From positions 5,567,087-5,631,086 of the forward strand of contig OX465120.1 in assembly GCA_949987565.1 (NCBI GenBank): a DNA stretch of 64,000 nt, read 5' to 3'. The stretch is from Luidia sarsii (Eukaryota > Echinodermata > Asteroidea > Paxillosida > Luidiidae). The position numbers were made by a program, and so were the translations under genes. Positions 11,301 to 21,404 of this stretch are shown piece after piece (the stretch's first letter is position 1; the number at the start of each line of letters is the position of its first letter). The notes beneath the pieces are model-generated. The model made no database searches, was not told the DNA's origin, and was given only the letters and a program-made list of their open reading frames with translations.

Positions 11301-14300
11301 CCACGTGTTGTGATTGGTCAATTTGTCAAGGGGCGTGGCCTACTGGATCAGTGTATTGAGAGACTGGTTTCAAAATGTGGAACCCTCAGTTCTTCTTAGA
11401 ACCACACAAAGTCGAAAAGACCGTTGTCGGTGAGGTCATCAAACTATTCTTAAATTGTGTGAACTTGGGAGAGGTAGAGGTAGAGGTAGAGGTAGAGGTA
11501 GCTAGGTAGAGGGAGATGGAGAGGGAGATGGAGAGGGAAAGGGAGAGGCAGAGGCAGAGGCAGAGGTGGAGGGAGAGGCAGAGGGAAAGGCAGAGGCAGA
11601 GGCAGAGGGAGAGGGAGAGGGAGAGGGAGAGGGAAAGGCAGAGGCAGAGGCAGAGGCAGAGGGAGGGGAGAGGCAGAGGCAGAGGGAAAGGCAGAGGCAG
11701 AGGCAGAGGCAGAGGGAAAGGCATATGTATAGGCAGAGGCATATGTATAGGCAGAGGGAGAGGCAGAGGGAGAAGGAGAGGGAGAGGGAGAGGGAGAGGG
11801 AGAGGGAGAGGGAGAGGGAGAGGGAGAGGGAGAGGGAGAGGGAGAGGGAGAGGGAGAGGGAGATGGAGAGGGAGAGGCAGAGGCAGAGGCAGAGGTGGAG
11901 GGAGAGGCAGAGGGAAAGGCAGAGGCAGAGGCAGAGGGAGAGGGAAAGGCAGAGGCAGAGGCAGAGGGAGGGGAGAGGCAGAGGCAGAGGGAAAGGCAGA
12001 GGGAAAGGCAGAGGCAGAGGCAGAGGCAGAGGGCAAGGCATATGTATAGGCAGAGGGAGAGGGAGAGGGAGAGGGAGAGGGAGAGGGAGAGGGAGAGGGA
12101 GAGGGAGAGGGAGAGGGAGAGGAAGAGGGAGAGGGAGAGGGAGAGGGAGAGGGAGAGGGAGAGGGAGAGGGAGAGGGAGAGGGAGAGGGAGAGGGAGAGG
12201 GAGAGGGAGAGGGAGAGGGAGAGGGATAGGGATAGGGATAGGGAGAGGGAGAGGGAGAGGGAGAGGGAGAGGGAGAGGGAGAGGGAGAGGGAGAGGGAGA
12301 GGGAGAGGGAGAGGGAGAGAGAGAGGGAGAGGGAGAGGGAGAAGGCTTCGTACCCTTTGCTGCACATAGATCCAGGCTTGAGTGGGCAATATGTATTTCT
12401 CCTCAGTGCTGTTGAAGTTAGTCCCCAGAAATTCCATCGATTCATTCTTCAGGTAGGACTCAATCTGGCGGGTGTACAGAGCGGCCAGGATTCCGGCAGC
12501 GATTTGGCCGGCAAAGACGATGAAGAGCATGAGGAAATACTGGGGGAAAAAAGGACAACATTTACACTACATGAAATACTGTACATATCTTCTTCCAAAA
12601 TATTTGTGACGAAAGAAAGTATAGTTTGCATTAAGTACAATTTCTGGTACTCACTGCAAAATTCCTGACAGTAATTCTACTGTTAGTTCCCACTTGGAAT
12701 ATTCTTCTTACACTGATGAATGCTCAGTACTAGCATTGAATGGTTGATTAAATGCCCAATATTGTGGGCACTGTGGAATTTATACTGTGGCTGAAAGGAA
12801 AAGTCTGCGACCACTTTACATGCAATACGATTTTGGAGATCGCATCCCTGAAATTGAAAGGGGGGGGGGTGGTGGGGGGCGGAGATTGGTCCTTGGTTTT
12901 CATCCGAGCTTTGAGTTTGAGAAAGGTCCTGCTAGGATCGAAACGTCAGGTCCTCTAACTTTTCCACAATTTTGTTAAATTTTTGTTTTTCCATGACTTT
13001 TCCAGGCCCAGAAAAATAACAAATAAAACCCATGACGCTCCCACGGTTTCCATGACCAGAGTAACACCTTTTTGGGGTGAGGGGGGGGGGGGGAGATTGG
13101 TCCTAGGGTTTCCATCACGTACCAACACCAAAATGCACTTGTTCTCGCACATGGCGCCCAGGCAGCCCAGGATAGAGATCAAGAACACAAAGCCACCGGC
13201 GCCAATGATGATGTAGGTGGCGCTGCGCAACAGCTGGCTGTCCAACAGGCTGGCCAGGTCATCGATGGGCACCCAATCAGTCAGACCGTACTTGATCAGC
13301 AGGCCGGTGGCAATCAGCCCCATCCCGCAAATCTGTCACACGGGAAAAAAGAGAACCAGAAAATAAACAAACAAAGCCGTTGCGAACTGTTTGTGCGAAA
13401 AATGAACAAAAAAAAGATGCTATAGAAACCCTAACTACCAACCACTTGTTTCTAGCACATGACCTGAATCCTACACAATCCTACAATCCTTCAGTTAAAA
13501 GCCCCAAACCTGAGTCCAACAGTGTCTCCCTGGACCATTGGTACCTACTCCTTTTTGTGACAATGTATATTTCTACTACTAAGTGCCCTCCATCGCATTG
13601 GGCCTTGTAACCTAGATCCTACATTTTCCTCAAGTGACAAAAAACTCCACATGCCCTTAATCCTACAGAATCATCCTCCATCACATTGGGCCTTGAAACC
13701 TGTATCCTACATTTTCCTCAAGTGACAAAAAACTCCACATGCCCTCAATCCTACAGAATCATCCTCCATCACATTGGGCCTTGAAACCTGGATCCTACAT
13801 TTTCCTCAAGTGACAAAAACTCATTCCCTTAATCCTGTATATTCCTACAATGAATCAACTACCACACGCCCTCAATCCTACACATTCCTACACTAGGACA
13901 ATAGGATTCTGTAGGATTCGGGAAAGTTAGCGTTGGGAAAAACAGATAAAAGGCACTGTGGAAGATCGGAAATATTTTTGATTCAGGATACAAAAAAGAA
14001 TACAGGAGTTGCTCAGCTGCATCCCATCTCGCAGTCGAGGGGGAATGTTGGCGTTATCTCCTCCCGATCCCTGCCATAGCAGCATGGTATGCACTGCCGC
14101 TAGTGAGGAGTCACACAAGGGACTTGTTTGTTTCCTAAATATTTCTTATTTTCTAACGCGTCCATATTCTGCTTGCACTTTTTTGGAGAAAGAAAACACC
14201 GCTGACTAATAGAGATAGGGAGAGACCGACAGAGACTGAGGGAGAGGGAGAGGGAGAGGGAGAGGGAGAGGGAGAGGGAGAGGGAGAGGGAGAGGGAGAG

Positions 14301-15227
14301 GGAGAGGGAGAGGGAGAGGGAGAGGGAGAGGGAGAGGGAGAGGGAGAGGGAGAGGGAGAGGGAGAGGGAGAGGGAGAGGGAGAAGGAGAGGGAGAAGGAG
14401 AGGGAAAGGGAGAGGGAGAGGGATAGGGAGAGGCAGTGGCAGAGGCAGAGGCAGAGGCAGAGGGTGAGGGAGAGGGTGAGAGAGAGGGAGAGGGAGAGGG
14501 AGAGGGAGAGAGAGAGGCAGAGGCAGAGGCAGAGGGAGAGGGAGAGGGAGAGGGAGAGGGAGAGGGAGAGGGAGAGGGAGAGGGAGAGGCAGAGGGAGAG
14601 GGAGAGGCAGAGGGAGAGGCAGAGGGAGAGGGAGAGGGAGAGGGAGAGGGAGAGGGAGAGGGAGAGGGAGAGGGAGAGGGAGAGGGAGAGGGAGAGGAAG
14701 AGGGAGGAGAGGGAAAGGGAGAGGGAGAGGGATAGGGAGAGGCAGTGGCAGAGGCAGAGGCAGAGGGTGAGGGAGAGGGTGAGAGAGAGGGAGAGGGAGA
14801 GGGAGAGGGAGAGAGAGAGGCAGAGGCAGAGGCAGAGGCAGAGGCAGAGGGAGAGGGAGAGGGAGAGGGAGAGGGAGAGGGAGAGGGAGAGGCAGAGGGA
14901 GAGGGAGAGGCAGAGGGAGAGGCAGAGGGAGAGGGAGAGGGAGAGGGAGAGGCAGAGGCAGAGGGAGAGGGAGAGGCAGAGGGAGAGGGAGAGGGAGAGG
15001 GAGAGGCAGAGGCAGAGGCAGAGGGATAGGGTGGGTGAGGCCAAGAAAGTAAATATGTCATAGCTCCATTCATGGTATACCAAAACTGCAGGGTTGTTTC
15101 CCCCCACGGTATACCGAATATCTAAATTTGAAAATCGGCACAACCCTAGTACATGTGTACTTACAGCGATGATGAAGTTGATCATCATCAGCAGAAACTT
15201 AATGCAGTTAGCTCCACAGCCTTCCAT
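8343..15227 (-). CDS. Tetraspanin, complete 237-aa coding region in six exons
   Basis: The joined coding exons are 15227-15165, 13332-13123, 12539-12354, 10647-10534, 9156-9073 and 8399-8343, all in phase 0 with GT-AG introns. The product has the four-pass tetraspanin layout: TM1 about residues 9-34, small loop, TM2 about 61-85, TM3 about 91-113, large extracellular loop about 114-198, TM4 about 199-222, then a short tail ending NVTDDS. The large loop has the family signature CCGVTG, then SCC, a further C and GC, giving six cysteines for three disulphides. Juxtamembrane cysteines (C4, C8, and a CLC-type cluster after TM4) are likely palmitoylation sites. NES and NST near residues 124 and 136 are candidate N-glycosylation sequons. 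Tetraspanins organise plasma-membrane or endosomal microdomains with integrins and other partners. Length is normal for the family. I could not assign it to a numbered TSPAN; CD151/TSPAN18/CD82-like members look closest by eye. An upstream non-coding exon is expected because an acceptor lies at 15268. Confidence 0.93.
9073..9156 (-). CDS. Tetraspanin exon 6 (last loop cysteine, TM4)
   Basis: Twenty-eight codons in phase 0 beginning GCSDSIKEL, which supplies the sixth loop cysteine, followed by most of TM4 ([13 protein letters not shown]). Acceptor TTGGCAG; donor GAG-GTACGG. Confidence 0.92.
9408..9769. mobile_element. MITE family 1, copy 2
   Basis: Opposite orientation to the 1.8-kb copy, starting GCCCCTACACAACATTGG and carrying GACTCGGTTGGCGG internally. 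The right end is degenerate. It lies downstream of tetraspanin exon 5 in the intron before exon 6. Confidence 0.72.
10534..10647 (-). CDS. Tetraspanin exon 5 (CCG motif of the large loop)
   Basis: Thirty-eight codons in phase 0 carrying [12 protein letters not shown], then SCC and NGVC. These are five of the six loop cysteines. Acceptor TCCTGCAG at 10648; donor CAG-GTAAAC. A 24-base C tract in the transcript sense lies 34 nt before the acceptor. Confidence 0.92.
10682..10705 (+). repeat. G24 homopolymer next to a tetraspanin acceptor
   Basis: Twenty-four consecutive G on the plus strand, C24 in the tetraspanin pre-mRNA, 34 nt upstream of the exon 5 acceptor. It could act as an atypical polypyrimidine tract and, in DNA, as a G-quadruplex. 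Confidence 0.9.
10751..10854. mobile_element. MITE family 3 copy (GGATTTCACAAAG ends)
   Basis: Ends GGTGGATTTCACAAAG and TTTGGTGAAATCAAC are inverted complements. Related copies are at 27858-28014 and 56985-57110, with conserved GTTACGATGCATC-like interior. Confidence 0.55.
11469..12343. repeat. GGGAGA microsatellite/minisatellite array 1 (tetraspanin intron)
   Basis: About 875 bp of GGGAGA interspersed with GGCAGA, GGAAAG, GGTAGA and rare GGCATATGTATA units. A composite block of roughly 200 bp, marked by GGAGATGGAGAGG and GGGAGGGGAGAGG, occurs at 11514-11760 and again at 11860-12050, showing higher-order duplication. The transcript strand is (UCUCCC)n and starts 12 nt after the exon 4 donor. 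All long open frames here (SLSL, LPLP, RERE, EGEG) are repeat artefacts. Confidence 0.95.
12354..12539 (-). CDS. Tetraspanin exon 4 (TM3, start of large loop)
   Basis: Sixty-two codons in phase 0: [16 protein letters not shown], then the first part of the large loop ending AWIYVQQR. The donor is AGG-GTACGA; the intron then enters a TCTCCC array within about 12 nt. The long open frame that continues past the donor is only repeat translation and not coding. Confidence 0.9.
12858..13120. repeat. Duplicated G-tract / donor-flank segment in tetraspanin intron
   Basis: A G-run followed by GGAGATTGGTCC and a TTTCCATC-like tail occurs at 12858-12905 and again at 13080-13116. The second copy abuts the exon 3 donor. 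Confidence 0.6.
13123..13332 (-). CDS. Tetraspanin exon 3 (TM1 end, small loop, TM2)
   Basis: Seventy codons in phase 0, flanked by GTGACAG acceptor and GTACGT donor. It encodes [13 protein letters not shown], the small extracellular loop with [12 protein letters not shown], and TM2 followed by [12 protein letters not shown], a typical conserved tetraspanin TM2 and inner-loop block. G+C is higher than in the surrounding introns. Confidence 0.92.
13587..13900. repeat. Tandem ~102-bp repeat, about 2.7 copies
   Basis: Units share CATTGGGCCTTG, AACCT..ATCCTACATTTTCC, CAAGTGACAAAAA and CCACATGCCCT. Intronic, non-coding. Confidence 0.8.
14214..15040. repeat. GGGAGA array 2 (tetraspanin intron)
   Basis: About 825 bp of the same hexamer in the intron between the start-codon exon and exon 3. 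Composite blocks containing GGCAGTGGCAGAGG and GGGTGAGGGAGAGGGTGAG occur twice (14430-14520 and 14740-14830). It shares the unit and orientation with array 1. Confidence 0.95.
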
Positions 15228-15268
15228 CTTGTCAGTCAGTCGCTAGCTGGAAGCTACTCAAAAAGATC
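15165..15268 (-). CDS. Tetraspanin exon 2 (start codon, TM1 first half)
   Basis: The coding part is 15227-15165 and encodes [11 protein letters not shown] plus the first half of TM1. The exon ends GCT before a perfect GTAAGT donor at 15164-15159. In the 5' direction the exon runs 41 nt past the ATG to a TTTGCAG acceptor at 15269-15275. The start codon is therefore internal to the exon and at least one upstream 5' UTR exon exists. ATG context is ACAAG-ATG-G, with a purine at -3 and G at +4. Confidence 0.88.
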
Positions 15269-15283
15269 CTGCAAAGACCAAGA

Positions 15284-16430
15284 GAATCCAACAAGGAAAA
15301 TAACGTCAACAAGTCTGAGAATACAAGTAAGGAAAATAACGTCAACAAGTCTGAGAATCCAACAAGGTAAATAACGTCAACAAGTCTGAGAATACAAGTA
15401 AGGAAAATAACGTCAACAAGTCTGAGAATCCAACAAGGAAAATAACGTCAACAAGTCTGAGAATACAAGTAAGGAAAATAACGTCAACAAGTCTGAGAAT
15501 CCAACAAGGAAAATAACGTCAACAAGTCTGAGAATACAAGTAAGGAAAATAACGTCAACAAGTCTGAGAATCCAACAAGGAAAATAACGTCAACAAGTCT
15601 GAGAATCCAAGTAAGGAAAATAACGTCAACAAGTCTGAGAATCCAACAAGGAAAATAACGTCAACAAGTCTGAGAATACAACAAGGAAAATAACGTCAAC
15701 AAGTCTGAGAATACAACAAGGAAAATAACGTCAACAAGTCTGAGAATACAAGTAAGGAAAATAACGTCAACAAGTCTGAGAATCCAACAAGGAAAATAAC
15801 GTCAACAAGTCTGAGAATACAACAAGGAAAATAACGTCAACAAGTCTGAGAATACAACAAGGAAAATAACGTCAACAAGTCTGAGAATACAAGTAAGGAA
15901 AATAACGTCAACAAGTCTGAGAATACAACAAGGAAAATAACGTCAACAAGTCTGAGAATACAAGTAAGGAAAATAACGTCAACAAGTCTGAGAATCCAAC
16001 AAGGAAAATAACGTCAACAAGTCTGAGAATCCAAGTAAGGAAAATAACGTCAACAAGTCTGAGAATCCAACAAGGAAAATAACGTCAACAAGTCTGAGAA
16101 TACAACAAGGAAAATAACGTCAACAAGTCTGAGAATCCAACAAGGAAAATAACGTCAACAAGTCTGAGAATACAAGTAAGGTAAATAACGTCAACAAGTC
16201 TGAGAATCCAACAAGGAAAATAACGTCAACAAGTCTGAGAACACAAGAAGGAAAATAACGTCAACAAGTCTGAGAACACAAGAAGGAAAATAACGTCAAC
16301 AAGTCTGAGAACACAAGAAGGAAAATAACGTCAACAAGTCTGAGAATCCAACAAGGAAAATAACGTCAACAAGTCTGAGAACACAAGAAGGAAAATAACG
16401 TCAACAAGTCTGAGAATACAAATCCAATCA
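15284..16430. repeat. 32-copy 35/36-bp minisatellite with ACGTCA motif
   Basis: TAACGTCAACAAGTCTGAG recurs 32 times from 15301 to 16396. Units end either CCAACAAGG (35 bp) or ACAAGTAAGG (36 bp), strictly alternating over the first ten, then irregular. Each unit has a CRE-like half-site (TAACGTCA). The right edge ends in ordinary sequence. The left edge merges with the pyrimidine tract of the tetraspanin start-exon acceptor. Confidence 0.97.
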
Positions 16431-16854
16431 AGAGCACAAATGCATTCATTTTGACTTTAGAGTTAGATAATTTGTCATTGTTTTCACAAACTGACCAATC
16501 CTTCTACGCAGAAGAGAAGATGCATTTTGGAGGTTAGTTACAATTTTTTGGAAACGTTCAGTGAAGTTTTGCCATCTTCTTAGATGGAAATTGGAAGGAG
16601 CATAAGTTGTGATACAGTGGTCAATGTGGTTAACAATATTAAATGTACTGACTTCCATTGTAAGGTGCGTTTTCAAGGTGTTTATTTCTTTACATTTGAA
16701 ATTTTGCATAAAAACACCTCAAGATATGGCAATCAATCCGTATCACTTCCTGTTGTTAACCTCTTAGACCAAAACATTTAGATGATTTTGCCAGTTTGTG
16801 AAAACAATGGATATAATACATGTTTGTACCTCTACAATGTACTACATCATTACT

Positions 16855-17140
16855 TTATACATGTACTAGCCAGTCTTGCACATGTACTAGTTACACTCAT
16901 GAATATATTTCATAAAAGTACCGGTAGGCCCCTACATGTGCAGTATGTAATCATGTACAGTGCGTATGTACATGTACATGTATGTTCATGATGAACTGTA
17001 CAAATGTACAGCACAGTACATGTACATGTACTACATGTACATGTACTACATGTACATGTACTTGTACATGTAGTGTGTTCAAACTACTTGTACGGTAATT
17101 TGTATCATACCTGTACTAGTACCGGTACATGTACACAAAA
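16855..17140. repeat. TACATG-rich block
   Basis: Dense runs of the self-complementary hexamer TACATG and the related TGTACA. Similar blocks occur at 18395-18700, 19920-20185, 23080-23285, 29640-29700, 33780-34225, 37195-37560, 41380-41640 and 42300-42500, with isolated copies elsewhere. Open frames such as MYMYM or HVHVH across them are not genes. Confidence 0.85.
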
Positions 17141-17155
17141 TACATTTGCAAGTAT

Positions 17156-17356
17156 TACTTTTAACGCAGTGGCTGTTGTTACGGCAGTCGTACGTGTGGT
17201 TCCCTGACTTGATTGTATTTCGTCAGCATTGCAGGCTGGTTGAACCAGTCTATTAGCTGATAGTCTGGTTCCAAGAGCTAAACATCCTGACAAATACTGT
17301 GAAGTCAGGGAACCACACGGACGACTGCCGTAACAACAGCCACTGCGTACTTTTAA
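17156..17356. mobile_element. MULE-type MITE with 9-bp target duplication
   Basis: The element spans 17165-17347 (183 bp) with inverted repeats of about 46 bp starting CGCAGTGGCTGTTGTTACGG. Both ends are flanked by the direct repeat TACTTTTAA (17156-17164 and 17348-17356). A 9-bp duplication with long TIRs is the hallmark of Mutator-like elements. No transposase is encoded. Confidence 0.88.
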
Positions 17357-18394
17357 AGTAGATGTACACAGTTCTCCCCTCCCGAAAAAAATCCTTGCAG
17401 CTCTGCAGCAGAAAGCCCTGAAATTCAACTACATGTATACTGCAAAATGTTGAACACATGCACAGTATGTACATGTAGGTGCATGTAATGTACACACATT
17501 CTCCAGCGCTCCAAACAGTATACACAGGTATACAGGTATTACTCCTAACACTTCAAACTTGAAACAAGTGGTTTCACAACATGGCGTTGGAATCACAGAC
17601 ACATGACAGAAAAACCCTGTACAGAGCATAGCATAGTATATGTGATACACTACATGTACATATGTACTCCCATGAACTAGACACTCCACTGTGCCCCACA
17701 TACTGTCAACATAACATCCAATCTTCGAAGCAGATTGCAGAACTTGTCAACTCACACTTGTTCATGAAAATTCACCACCAGGAAATCATAGGCGGCTCCA
17801 CAATCCAGACTTACCACTTGTGTTGTGAGGGGTAAAAGAAAATCTGTTAGAAGTTTGAAGTCTGTCAGATTGATAAGAAGAATGAGGAGGAACCAGAAGC
17901 AGAGACACAGGGGGTAGTGATGATCGAAAATTTTCTGTTGACTTGTGGAGAAAAATGGTGCATGTATAATGCCACACCCTTGGGTACTGTGACTGAAAGT
18001 GACCCTAGTCTCTCAATTCACGCCTGGGTGACTACCTAGACTAGAGTACAAGCAAATCCCCCCCCCTCTCTCACTCTCCACTCAACCACCTACACCATGG
18101 AATGAAAATGGAGCCATGTGCATTTAGGCAAGCAAGGTATTACTGTGTGATCAATAGCAGCTAAGGCCACTCACTTTTAAAAAGTTGTTACTGGACTTCC
18201 ATGTAGACTTAGGCCCCTACACATTATGTATCAGAGTGACAACAAAATGGCAAGAGATAAAACTTACAAGCCCTATGGCAAACTACACAGCTATTTTTCA
18301 GAAATTCCCTTCTCCAGGATTACTCCACCAACGCTTCACACCTTTTATCTCCATGGAAAGTAATTTCAGGGGGGAGGGGATTTGGACATGTACA

Positions 18395-18700
18395 ATAAAT
18401 GTACAGTGTGACTGTTTGTACAATGTTACACATTATTGTACAATGTATACATGTACATTTATATAATTGTATACATGTACATGTACTCTGTTCAGTATTA
18501 TAGACTTAAATGTGCAATCTAAACACATGTACATGTACATGACTGTATAGTATTAGTATACACTAGCACTGTGGTACTGTAAATGAACTGTACATGTACG
18601 GGTATACGTACAATGTACATGTATACATGTACAGTAATGTAGTTAATGTACATGTACATGTACAGTAATGTAGTTAATGTACTAGTTATGCAGTACATGG
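18395..18700. repeat. TACATG-rich block
   Basis: Repeated TACATGTACA with palindromic arms; no other feature seen here. Confidence 0.8.
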
Positions 18701-19189
18701 ACATCAAAAAACATGCAACAACAAAAATGCAAAGGACCAATTTTATTCCCCACAATTCTTGACCCCCCCCCCAAGTTTTTGCATGACCATGGCCCACCCA
18801 CAACAGCATTCCACTGCTCCACCCAGCTCTACGAGGGAGAACCCAATTGTTCTGCCCCCTACTACTAAACCCAGTGGGCACAGTATACCCAGTAGAAGAG
18901 TCTGACACCATATTCTTTTGTTCCCATGTTCTGGGGCCAACCCAGAAATTTGGGCTGTACCAATACAACTCACAATTAGTCAGACAGTAAACATGCATTT
19001 GTAAATGCACCTCTTTCAACTACAAACGTTTTCACACAAAGCACCTTTGAACGCTATAGTGGTGTTCCCAATGTTCAGTAAAACTCACTGAGGTGTCACG
19101 TAGTTTCTTTTCCCACACAATCCATTGCAAACAGCCAAGTAAACTTTCCTCTCGGTTTCTTCAACCATGGCTCAACCAAGTCCAGTTGT

Positions 19190-19285
19190 TACTTTTCCAG
19201 CCAACCTCTACCCAGAAAAAGTAACCAGGTAACATTTACCTGTACATTACCAATTGCACAGCTCGGCAAAATGCCACTTGGTAAA
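19190..19285. repeat. Dispersed repeat, pair with 24240-24450
   Basis: CCAACCTCT.CCC..AAAAAG, AACCAGGTAA and GCAAAATGC.ACTTGGTAAAA recur in the same order at 24352-24445. A third relative with GTAACTGAGACGATGG is at 54650-54790. Confidence 0.6.
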
Positions 19286-19380
19286 AAGAAAAAAAAACCT
19301 GACTGGGAAATTTTCAAGCAATTTTAAACAAAATGATAGAGAATACGTACTTGATTGGACCATGGAGCTCCATGATTGGA

Positions 19381-19560
19381 CCGTACTTGACTGGACAGGG
19401 ACTTGAGCCCAATACCTCTGGCAAATGGATAATATGGTATACCATGGAGGAATCTTCTTATTCCTCCATGGGTATACCATTGGTATATGGTATGGTACCA
19501 GTGCTTTACCACCTGAGCTATCCAGCCCTTAGATGGCAGCCTTGGATAAGTTGGAGCATG
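19381..19560 (-). mobile_element. tRNA-derived SINE family A copy interrupted by a palindrome
   Basis: Minus-strand A-box GATAGCTCAGGTGG (19512-19540) and B-box GGGCTCAAGTCCC (19393-19415) are separated by a ~70-bp insert. The insert contains arms ACCATGGAGGAAT and ATTCCTCCATGGGT (19436-19478). The insert lies where the anticodon loop would be. Confidence 0.7.
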
Positions 19561-20297
19561 GTTGGAGTAACTTCGAGGTGGGGATGCAAGCGAGAAGCAT
19601 TCAACCAATAACTGCCCTCTATCTCCAGATTCAATTTGCAAACAGCAATCTGTTGGCTATACCATAGGAGGTAGGAGTATAGGCTACAGCAGTTTGGGGA
19701 TCACCCAGAGTGCTTGCCACCTTTCAAATTCCTGTAGCATTGCTCATAATGGGTGTCTTTCCCCCTTGCCTTCCACTTTCCTTTCAAATTCAAAGTGCAT
19801 GCATTTTGCAATCACTTCCACATTGTGTTCACTGAGCATACATGGTAATGTTCACTACACAATGGCTGCAAGCATTTGGAAGTTTGGACACAGTTGACTG
19901 TGCACAAACACGCAGATAATACATGTATGCAAACATTGTGCATGTACAGTACATGTACATGTAGTTTGTACACATGTACATTATGTACAACCATGGAGGA
20001 ATAAGTGGTACAACATACATGTATACATGTATACATTACATGTACATATACATGTGTGTACATTACATGTACTGTACATGTACGGTACTTTATGTATTGT
20101 ATGTTGTAAGTAACCCCCATTTGAACCAGGATTTACCCCTGTACATTTACCCTTGAACTACTTTGCTAGTACATGTACAGTACATGTAGATCATGTGTCC
20201 TTGGCCCATCCCAGGATTTTTCTTCCAAAGTGTCCACCATCAAAAACATCCGAACAAATTTATATACATTATGCGTAAACCAGAATCAATTGTAGCC

Positions 20298-20453
20298 CAG
20301 CAGCCGATTTCACGAAACTTAAAATGTTGCGTAACTTACGCAACATTTTGCTGGCTTTTCTAAGTAGTGCACAAAAGAGCCATTGTGGCGCAAGACTTAC
20401 GCATCATTTGTACGCTGCATAACTTACGCAACTTTTCTTGAAATCGGCTGCTG
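20298..20453. mobile_element. MITE family 2 copy (CAGCAGCCGATTTCACG ends)
   Basis: 156 bp with ends CAGCAGCCGATTTCACG and CTTGAAATCGGCTGCTG, and internal inverted TTGCGTAACTTACGCAA palindromes. Copies also at 59837-59968 and 60084-60258. Confidence 0.8.
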
Positions 20454-20581
20454 ATTTGATGCTTTTAGTTGCTTTATTTTAATTCATTCACATAGGAAAC
20501 TGTGTCATGAACATGCATACATCAACAATTAACAGTTGACGTACATGAACATGCATGCTTTAACAATTATTCTTTGAAAAA

Positions 20582-20815
20582 TTAGGAGGGCCTGATGTTT
20601 CGATCCTAGCAGGACTCAAGGGCAGAGTAGGTATTTGAGAAATGTCCTGCTAAGATTGAGACATCAGGGCCTCCTAATTTCAGATATTTCAGATATTTCA
20701 GAAAATAAAATATTACTCTTATCATTCTTTGGTACACATAGGCCTATTGGCCAACATTCTTCCTTTGAGAAAGGTTCTGCTAGGATGGAAAACGTCACGC
20801 CCATTGATTTGTTTT
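20582..20815. repeat. Palindromic family copies (GATCCTAGCAGGAC)
   Basis: An inverted pair (20588-20690) and a further plus-strand copy (20762-20812) of the dispersed hammerhead-like family. Confidence 0.75.
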
Positions 20816-21404
20816 GCTAATTAGCCAACAGGTAGTTGACTGTGGGCATTAATATAAATGTCTTTTTGATTGTGGGATTTAAACAAATGTCAGTCATTTA
20901 TTACCTAAAGTACAGCCACACATCAATCTGCATGCCTAGCTAAAAATAACAGAAGTCAATATAATCCCATACATGCTTAATTTGAAATCAATTGGATTTA
21001 CACAGTTGAACTGATACAGATGGCTCCATTTATTGAAATCAAAACGTATGCGGCTTTCACGTCAGCGACTGTGCAGGAGGTAATTTGGCATGAAATTCTC
21101 CTCTGTGGAGTAACTGACATCGCCCCGAGATTTGAACCGGTCACGCCTGTCAAATATTTCTCAGTAGCGTAACAGACTTTACAACTTGTGCACAATCTTA
21201 ATTTTGTTTGTACAGTGATCTGTCAATGGTGACATCTCATAATTCCCTGACTGGTCATCACACACTCTGTTGCTCTTGCATGGTGTCCCAGTGTACTGAA
21301 TGTACAGTACCTGCCTTCCTACATGTACATGTACAGTGAGATTTGAAGGTTTGCATGGTGAGAATATCAGGATAAATAGGTTTGCGGAGACACCATGTAA
21401 ATTC

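Noticed and set aside
10890..11399. Overlapping 143-codon frames on both strands
   Set aside because: Both lie in the tetraspanin intron upstream of exon 5; neither has family similarity and mirrored frames suggest chance.
11386..12668. Very long open frames (up to 342 codons) of SLSL, LPLP, SASP, RERE and EGEG type
   Set aside because: All are translations of the GGGAGA array in several frames on both strands. Only 12354-12539 within them is a real exon.
14100..15227. 375- and 306-codon minus-strand frames and plus-strand EGEG/RERE frames
   Set aside because: Repeat translation of the second GGGAGA array. Neither frame is continuous with the start-codon exon.
15284..16430. Regular direct repeats suggestive of a CRISPR array
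   Set aside because: There are no unique spacers: the entire 35/36-bp unit repeats, and the host is a eukaryote.
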